Below, one piece after another: positions 58,313 to 64,000 of a DNA stretch of 64,000 bases (its first letter is position 1; each line of letters opens with the position of its first letter). Made by a program: the position numbers and the translations under genes. The notes under the pieces are model-generated. The model saw only the letters and a list, made by a program, of their open reading frames with translations, searched no databases and was not told where the DNA came from. The DNA is taken from positions 496,001 through 560,000 of the forward strand of contig JACEHZ010000373.1 of assembly GCA_017893485.1 (NCBI GenBank), in the 5' to 3' direction. Source of the DNA: Hemerocallis citrina (taxonomy: Eukaryota; Streptophyta; Magnoliopsida; Asparagales; Asphodelaceae).

Positions 58313-59467
58313 ATCTGAGGGATGGCTAGACATAATTTTCCAAGCAGGACGCTTCTCACTTGTGGGGAGTTGAGTTTGTATAGTTTGAAGAGTGTGCTCA
58401 TCTTCCATGGTATCAATTACTTTTCAACACCTTCCTGTCTCATCATCATCAATAATATGTAATATCTCTCTTTAGAGAGGATTAGTTTCATCAAATATAA
58501 CATCAATAAATTCTTGAATTGTACTTCTTCTTTTATTAAATACACGATATAATTTGCTATCTAGAGAATACCCAAAGAATACGCATTGATCACTTTTGCG
58601 ATCAAATTTTTTCAAGTTATCTAAGGTATTTAAGATAAACACTTTGTATCCAAATACACGAAAATAGCTCAAGTTGGGAATATTGCCATAATATAGTTCA
58701 AAAGGCCTTTTCTCAAGATATTTCTTAATGATTACTTGGTTAATGGTATAACATGCTTTATTGACAGCTTCTACCCAAAAGAATTTCGGTAGACCATTTT
58801 CACTAAGCATGGTGCCAGCCATTTCTTGGAGAGATCAATTTTTCCTCTCAACAACCCAATTTTGTTAAGGAGTGCGAGGATAAGCAAACTCATGTTTTAT
58901 TCCTTTTTCATCACAAAACGACATAAAGAGTTCATTTTGAAATTCCCCACTATGATTACTACGAATAGTAATAATGGTAAGGCTTTTCTCATTTTCTACT
59001 CTTCGACAAAATTTTTGAAAAACATGTGAGATTTCATCCTTTTGTGACAAAAAAGCAACCCAAGTAAATCTACTGTAATCATCTACAATTACAAAAGCAT
59101 ATCGTGGACCACCATTACTACGTGTTCGTGATGATCCAAAGAGATCCATGTGCAAAAGTTCAAGAAGTCTAGAAGTTGATACTATTTTCTTAGGCTTGTG
59201 CGAACTTTTAGTTTTCTTATCGTGCTGACAAGAGTCACAAGGCTTATCCTTTTCGAATTTGATTTTGGGAATTTTACGCACTAGTTCCTTGTTGACAAGT
59301 TTGTTAAGATTATCCATAGCTGTGTGTCCAAGCAGCCGATACCATAGCCAATCATCTTCGTTTCTAGCAACAAAGCACCTTATATTTTCCTGTGCTAATT
59401 CATTAGAATTTACGACATACACATTATTGCATCTATTCGCAAGAAGTAAACATGATTTGTTTCTATC
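58313..59467 (-). pseudogene. A integrase region, broken, cut by Tat2
   Basis: On the minus strand from 59467: the pre-integrase segment (DDWLWYRLLGHTAMDNL; CDSCQHDKKTKSSHK), then the integrase core (HMDLFGSSRTRS; FVIVDDYSRFTWVAFL; TIRSNHSGEFQNELF, where the usual SDHG aspartate is Asn) to about 58865. A frame break lies near 58823-58865, then the integrase C-terminal part (NGLPKFFWVEAVNKACY; GYKVFILNTLDNLKKFD) to 58472. The region 58313-58471 continues toward RT across E. The loss of a catalytic aspartate and the frame break show it is dead. Confidence 0.82.
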
Positions 59468-60045
59468 TGTTGCTGCTGATTTCGGTGTGGGGGCAATCAG
59501 ATGAACTTGTATATTCGCGAGAACTCAAATAGGGAAAATCTGAACTCTTCCCTTGTTGATAGGCTGACTCCTTGGTGCTCCTGTGGACCTGCACAAACGT
59601 TCGAAACACTGGAATGGATCCCAACAATGAACCCTCCGACGCTCTTGTCAATAGCCAGAAAAAGAAAGGAAAAGAGCTTTTGGTAGAAAAAGAGTGATCC
59701 CCTTGTAACGGTAGGAGGTAGGGGGTATTTATAGTCGTCGTGGGGATCTGCTTCAGGATAAGAACGAATCCCTACTTCCCGGTGTGGCTGGATAGAGGTG
59801 GTTAGAACCACTTTCTCAAGATAAGAACGAGCCAGGATTTCCTCCTATCCCGTTGAACTGGTCCTTAACGGGTTGTGACCCGTTCTCAGCTGAACAGATT
59901 TATTCACGGGTTATCGGGTTCAAGCGGAGAGACCCGGTTCCCGTTTCGGACCCGTCTGTAGTGAAATTACCATATTGCCCTTGTAACTTTAAGATTCGTG
60001 CCCAATTTGAACGGTTCCAATTTAACCCCATTTTTAGCTATATCA
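59468..60045 (-). repeat. Tat2 3' LTR (578 bp)
   Basis: Plus-strand ends are TGTTGCTGCTG and TTAGCTATATCA. It shares several exact blocks with Tat1's LTR, including CCTCCGACGCTCTTGTCA and TATTTATAGTCG. On the minus strand the bases before the LTR start (GGGAGTGGGTGG) are purine-rich, a possible polypurine tract at 60046-60064. Confidence 0.82.
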
Positions 60046-60480
60046 TGAGCCACCCACTCCCAAGGACTGTGTACTACAGCCTTTCGGGAGTAGTTTTGTT
60101 GTTTCAATGGCGTATAGGGCTTTATCGGAGTTCTTAAAGGGCGTTCAAATCTTGTTTGAGAGGAAATGGCTAGTGGCATGCCCAAGTTTGCTCTTAGGCT
60201 CTTTTGGATTTTTTGTGATTTTTCTCGATTTTTTAATTATTTTGTTCGAATCATTTACTCAATTTTTGCGAAGCGATGATTTATTTTTCGGGAGCACTGA
60301 TTAATTATTCTAACCGATAATTATTTACTCGGGGGCTCAAAAATATTTCCCCGAATTTATAATTATTTTTTTAGAATTTTTTAATTAATTTTCTTGAATT
60401 TTTAATTTTTTTTCGCAATTTTTAAATAAATAATTTAAATTTAATAAATAAAAAATGAATTTAATCACCTTATTTATGGT
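60046..60480. other. Tat2 3' non-coding region, AT-rich
   Basis: No gene or repeat is recognised between the LTR and the tandem repeats. Confidence 0.5.
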
Positions 60481-61130
60481 GTGGTGCGATCTGAGGTGTT
60501 CATCAGTCGTCGGCTCGAAATTTTGGACGATCAGATGGTAGGGCGGTGCTGAGCGACGTGGCTGAATCTGGAGCCTTGATCGGGTCGTGACAAGAGCTAG
60601 AGATGATCTGACGGCTCGTGTGGCTCGGCAGCATTTTCTCCATATGAGCAGCTCGGTGCGCCAGTAGCTTGGATTGGGATTCCGAGCGACATGGCGCAAT
60701 CTGGGACGTCCATCTGGCGTCGGAGTGAATATCTTGACGATTCGATAGTGGATCTATACTTGGCCACGTGGCTAAATCAAGGATGCCCATCAGGTTGCGG
60801 CACAAATTTTGAAATGATCTGACGGATCTCGTAGCTCGGCAGCTTTCTCTCCATATGAGCAGCTCGGTGCACCATTCGCTCAGATTGGGATTCCGAGCGA
60901 CGTGGTGCAATCTGGGACGTCCATCTAGCATCGATGCGAATATCTTGACGATCCGACGGTGGATCTGTACTCAGCCACGTGGCTAAATCAGGGATGCCCA
61001 TCAGGTTGTGGCACAAATTTTGAAATGATCTAACGGCTCTCGTAGCTCGGCAGCATTTTCTCCATATGAGTAGCTTGGTGCGCCAGTCGCTCGGATTGGG
61101 ATTCTGAGCGACGTGGCGCAATCTGGGCCA
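60480..61130. repeat. 211-bp tandem repeats in Tat2 3' region
   Basis: GCTCGGTGC (third copy GCTTGGTGC) recurs at 60651, 60862 and 61073, steps of 211 bp; each unit has CATATGAG, GGATTGGGATTC-GAGCGAC and GCCACGTGGCTAAATCA. About three copies. Confidence 0.88.
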
Positions 61131-62195
61131 TCTGATGAAGATCAGACACGAATCTTGAGGTAAGAGGCGTGGATCTCGAGAAGAACGTGATTTCTGTCGA
61201 TGCGGTGAGATCTGAGCCGTCTGATTGAGATCAGGCGCGAATCATAAGGAGAGAGTTGTTTTTTCACCAATATGCAGCTCGGTGTCACAGTTGATCGGAT
61301 TTTGGTTCCGAGCAACGTGCACAATCTGGGCTGTCTGATGAAGATCAGGCACAAATCTCGAGGCAAGAGGTCTGGATCTCGAGAAGAACGTAATTTTTGT
61401 CAACGCGGTGAGATCTGAGCTGTCAGATTGAGATCAGTCGCGAATCACAGGAGAAAGTTATTTTTCTCCAATACGCAGCTCGGTGTCACAGTTGCTCGGA
61501 TTTTGGTTCCGAGTGACATGGCACAATCTGGGCCTTCGGATGAAGATCAGGTGCGAATCTCGAGGTAAGAGGCGTGGATCTCGAGAAGAACGTGATTTCT
61601 GTCGACGCGGCGAGATCTGAGCCGTCTGATTGAGATCAGGCGCGAATCACGAAGAGAAAGTTGTTTTTCTCCAATATGCAGCTCGGTGTCACAGTTGCTC
61701 GGATTTTGGTTCCGAGCGATGTGGCACAATCTGGGCCGTCTGATGAAAATCAGGCACGAATCTCGAGGCAAAAGGATTGGATCTCGAGAAGAACGTGATT
61801 TCTGTCGACACGGCGAGATCTGAGTCGTCTGATTGAGATCAGGCGCGAATCACGAGGAGAAAGTTATTTTTTCCAATACACAGCTCGGTGTCACAGTTGG
61901 TCGGATTTTGGTTCTGAGCGACGTGGCACAATCTGGGTCGTCTGATATAGATCAGGCACGAATCTCAAGGCAAGAGGCGTGGATCTCGAGAAGAACGTGA
62001 TTCCTGTCGATGCGGCGAGATCTGAGCCGTCTGATTGAGATCAGGCATAAATCATGAGGAGAAAGTTATTTTTCTCCAATACGAAGCTCGGTGTCACAGT
62101 TGCTCGGATTTTGGTTCTGGGCAACGTGGCACAATTTGGGCCGTCTGATGAATATCAGGCACAAATCTCAAGGCAAGAGGCGTGGATCTCAAGAA
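61131..62195. repeat. 202-bp tandem repeats in Tat2 3' region
   Basis: GGATCTCGAG (or a variant) recurs at 61171, 61374, 61576, 61779, 61981 and 62184: steps of 202-203 bp, about five copies. Each unit has two related halves, with CTGAGCCGTCTGATTGAGATC and CTGGGCCGTCTGATGAAGATC-type words. The GCTCGGTGTCACAGTTGCTC part is related to the 211-bp family. Confidence 0.9.
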
Positions 62196-62270
62196 TTTAG
62201 GTGTTTGGGCTTCTGATAGGCCTCTATGGGGCCCAAAGCATCTGAAAGCCCACCCGAATCCCCCTTAGAG

Positions 62271-62448
62271 CTATAAGTTTTCACCGCCACCCTCATTTCT
62301 TCATTTCTCACTTTTAACTTTCACTTAGTCATTTTTTGGTCTCGAGCGGCACTGCTAGCGTTTGTGGCCTGGCAACAGTCTTTTCGGCAAACTATTCCGA
62401 CCGTAGACATCACATCAAGGTAATTAACTGTCTTAACTTTATTTAGAG
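62271..62448 (+). promoter_or_regulatory. Possible promoter/leader of the antisense ORF
   Basis: CTATAAGTTTTC near 62271 is TATA-like and lies about 175 bp before the ATG at 62449, in a pyrimidine-rich leader. This is weak evidence from sequence alone. Confidence 0.3.
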
Positions 62449-63927
62449 ATGTCTAGAGTGTCATCGGGGAGTGAGACCTCCACTCCGGACCGAGAGAACG
62501 ACCGACCCTTAGTGGTCCCCCCGGTAGTGGGCAAGGGGAAGGAAGTGGCGAGGTCGGCCATCGTTGAGACCATAGTAGAGAACGTGAAGGAGGCTGGTGC
62601 ATTGGGTCGGCTACCGTCCACACTGTTGAACCTCGGGATGGTGAGGAGTTACTTCGGAGATCTCCTGTCGAAGGTGGTGCACGGGGAGGTCGGCTGCCTA
62701 CGAGGAGAATCGTCTGAAGGATCCTTCCGAGGTAGATGAAATCCCCTTGATTCTGACCGAGGCGGATCTTCTCGTATCAGGAAGGGGTTCTGGATCCCGA
62801 AGAAGTACTCCTTGCTCCTCCCTGGTCCGGGCTTCCGAGCGTGCACGAGAATTTCGCCGGACACCTGCGTCTTCCCCTACGATGCGCTCAACGCCGGCCT
62901 TCGGTTGCCTCTGCCACCATTCGTAGTCAATGTGGTACAATGGTATGGCTTGATCCCGGTGCAATTCATGCCAAACATGTGGCGGCACGTCATCGCCTTC
63001 ATCCTCCAAAGTCAGGCGGTAGGCGTCCAACCTCAGCTCGTCATACTCCGCAGCCTCTACTGGATCTGCCGTATGAGCAAGATGGAGTACCGGTACTACC
63101 TGTCTCTGAGGAAGGGAGTGAAGCTAATCGAGAACCCGAACTCCATCAAGCACTGGAAGGAGAAATATTTCTTGATCCGAGGTCCCGAGCCGTGGAGCTT
63201 TCTGACTGTTTGGAAGGAGGATGTTCCGAAGTGGACGAAGGCTGAACCAGTGCTGAAGAAAGAGGAAGAGGAGGTCGTGTTGAAGATCCGAGATCTTCCG
63301 ACCCTGAGGTGGAAAGATATCACCGAGGAGGTCCTCTTCGGTGGGGGTCTCAGTCCGATCAACCCTAGTATGCTCCATAATTTTTTGTTTCTTTTTTGTT
63401 TATATATATCTTTCTTCTGGTGCTAACTCTCTCCGGCTTTTCCTTTTTATAAGCCCCCGACATGGACTTCAAAGCTCTGATGGCGAAGAGGAGTGTGGCC
63501 GCAGCAAAGGGGCCGGACAGTAAGAAAAGAAAGAGGACGATGGCGGGGCCCACGTCTGGCGGAGCCACCCAGGCGCCTTCGGCACCAACGGCGGTGGTAT
63601 ACTTGGTCAGCGACTCCCCCTCAACTCCCCAGGTTACACTCCCCTCGACTGCATCCCCCACGTCCTCGAGCTGGACGTTCTCAGTCGGAGCTGCACTAGC
63701 ACTCGAGGTGCCACCGCTTACTGCAGAAGTAGAGGCCATCTTCACTAAGGAGCATAAGAAGCTCTTCGTCCCGGACTGGCGAGTGATGAAGCTTGATGGC
63801 TTCCTTAGCGACACGGCGATGAGCATGCAGACCGTGCGCCACCTGCCAACCCCGAAGGATCGTGCAGCGCTGAAGGTGGGCATGGTGGACGACGACGCGT
63901 TGGAGATCACTCAGGCCACGATGTCGG
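62449..63927 (+). pseudogene. Tat2 antisense extra ORF (gypsy-type transposon protein, PF04195-like), frameshifted
   Basis: An ATG at 62449 opens MSRVSSGSETSTPDRE. The frame is displaced between about 62695 and 62775 by two one-base shifts, with a stop at 62737-62739; the expected EVDEIPLILTEADL segment is readable one frame over. The conserved core then follows: KGFWIPKKYSLLLPGPGF, FPYDALNAGLRLPLPPFV and YYLSLRKGVKLIEN. This is the 'putative gypsy type transposon' domain known from extra ORFs of Tat elements. A GT-AG intron (63368-63453) leads in phase to an exon with PDMDFKALMAKRS, which ends near 63927 at a second donor (TCG/GTAAGC). Function unknown; it continues beyond the window. Confidence 0.75.
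63368..63453 (+). other. Putative intron of the antisense extra ORF
   Basis: It begins GTATGC after CAACCCTA and ends in TTTTTATAAG; the interior is T-rich. Removing it keeps the reading frame from ...SPIN into PDMDFKAL. Without removal the upstream frame stops at 63424-63426. Confidence 0.65.
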
Positions 63928-64000
63928 TAAGCATTCTTGTGCTACATCTTCGGAATTTCTAAGTTTAAGGTTTCGGCTTCTCACGTCCTTTGCCTTCGGT

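Larger units (their letters stand above)
19344..59467 (-). mobile_element. A: Sirevirus-like Ty1/copia element, split by later insertions
   Basis: The pieces are colinear on the minus strand: integrase (59467-58472), RT and RNase H (52167-50552), 3' untranslated region, polypurine tract (49940-49924), then the 3' LTR (49923-49661 continuing at 20094-19344). Element C separates the two LTR parts with a perfect 5-bp duplication (GACCT). Element E separates integrase from RT with a perfect ATCTG duplication. Tat2 cuts the element at 59467, so gag, protease and the 5' LTR lie beyond the window. Confidence 0.85.
59468..64000 (-). mobile_element. Tat2: 3' part of a second Tat-lineage element
   Basis: The LTR at 59468-60045 is in the same orientation as Tat1's LTR, so the element reads on the minus strand and this is its 3' LTR: copia A lies on its left and element interior on its right. 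To the right are tandem repeats and an extra ORF on the plus strand, that is, antisense to the element. Antisense extra ORFs between pol and the 3' LTR are described for Tat-lineage elements. Gag-pol and the 5' LTR would lie beyond 64000. The left target copy should be CTATC (59463-59467). Confidence 0.8.

Noticed and set aside
59468..60045. Tat2 LTR as a 5' LTR of a plus-strand element driving the ORF at 62449
   Set aside because: Its orientation equals that of Tat1's LTR, whose gag-pol is on the minus strand, and no primer-binding site follows 60045. It fits a 3' LTR with the ORF antisense.
62420..62448. A tiny GT...AG segment before the antisense ORF start
   Set aside because: At under 30 nt it is too short for a plant intron.
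1..64000. A host plant gene or RNA gene
   Set aside because: I looked for tRNA, rRNA and non-element coding regions on both strands; every credible coding stretch belongs to a transposable element. The (CT)n/(TA)n regions and AT-rich gaps hold nothing recognisable.

Overview
This window is plant (angiosperm) nuclear DNA made almost entirely of transposable elements nested inside one another. The kingdom is shown by the element types: Ty3/gypsy Tat-lineage and Tekay-like chromoviruses, Sirevirus-like Ty1/copia elements, and a CACTA (En/Spm) transposon with TNP2/TNPA-type genes. I found no host gene, tRNA or rRNA. The species cannot be named from the sequence. Nearly every coding region is broken by stops or frameshifts, as expected of heterochromatic repeat DNA.

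Layout, left to right. (1) 1-6315: a minus-strand Tat-type gypsy element (Tat1); its 5' LTR is at 5724-6315 and its 3' end lies off the window. (2) 6316-16649: a minus-strand CACTA transposon, cut on the left by Tat1, with decayed TNPA-like and TNP2-like genes. Its right terminus sits exactly inside the LTR of (3). (3) 16650-19234: a small defective minus-strand copia element, F. (4) 19344-59467: pieces of one minus-strand Sirevirus-like copia element, A, whose 3' LTR was split by element C and whose pol was split by element E. (5) 20095-49660: C, a plus-strand gag-only gypsy element with ~3.4 kb LTRs and TSD GACCT. Its 5' LTR holds B (22552-32406, plus-strand Sirevirus-like copia with an extra ORF, TSD CTATA). 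Its 3' LTR holds D (36577-47021, minus-strand Tekay-like chromovirus, TSD ACATG, almost intact). (6) 52170-58312: E, a non-autonomous LTR element with TSD ATCTG, itself carrying a MITE-like foldback (52735-52867) and a 3.9-kb solo-LTR-like insertion (53488-57410). (7) 59468-64000: the 3' part of a second minus-strand Tat element (Tat2), inserted in A. It has two families of tandem repeats and an antisense extra ORF with intron signals.

Relative order of insertion read from the nesting: F before CACTA before Tat1; A before C before B and D; A before E before the MITE and the solo LTR; A before Tat2. D looks youngest: its 2754-bp LTRs differ at about 14 positions by eye.

The most unusual signal is a paired-palindrome pattern. 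Ten-base palindromes built on GTCGAC (typically CAGTCGACTG) occur in pairs 20-22 bp apart, and the pairs recur every ~67-77 bp. The pattern appears in the LTRs of copia B and of the unrelated gypsy D, in the 3' untranslated region of B, and inside B's reading frames. Looser versions occur in copia A and F. The second notable item is a 100-nt GT-AG segment between gag and pol of D whose removal would put the two frames in register.
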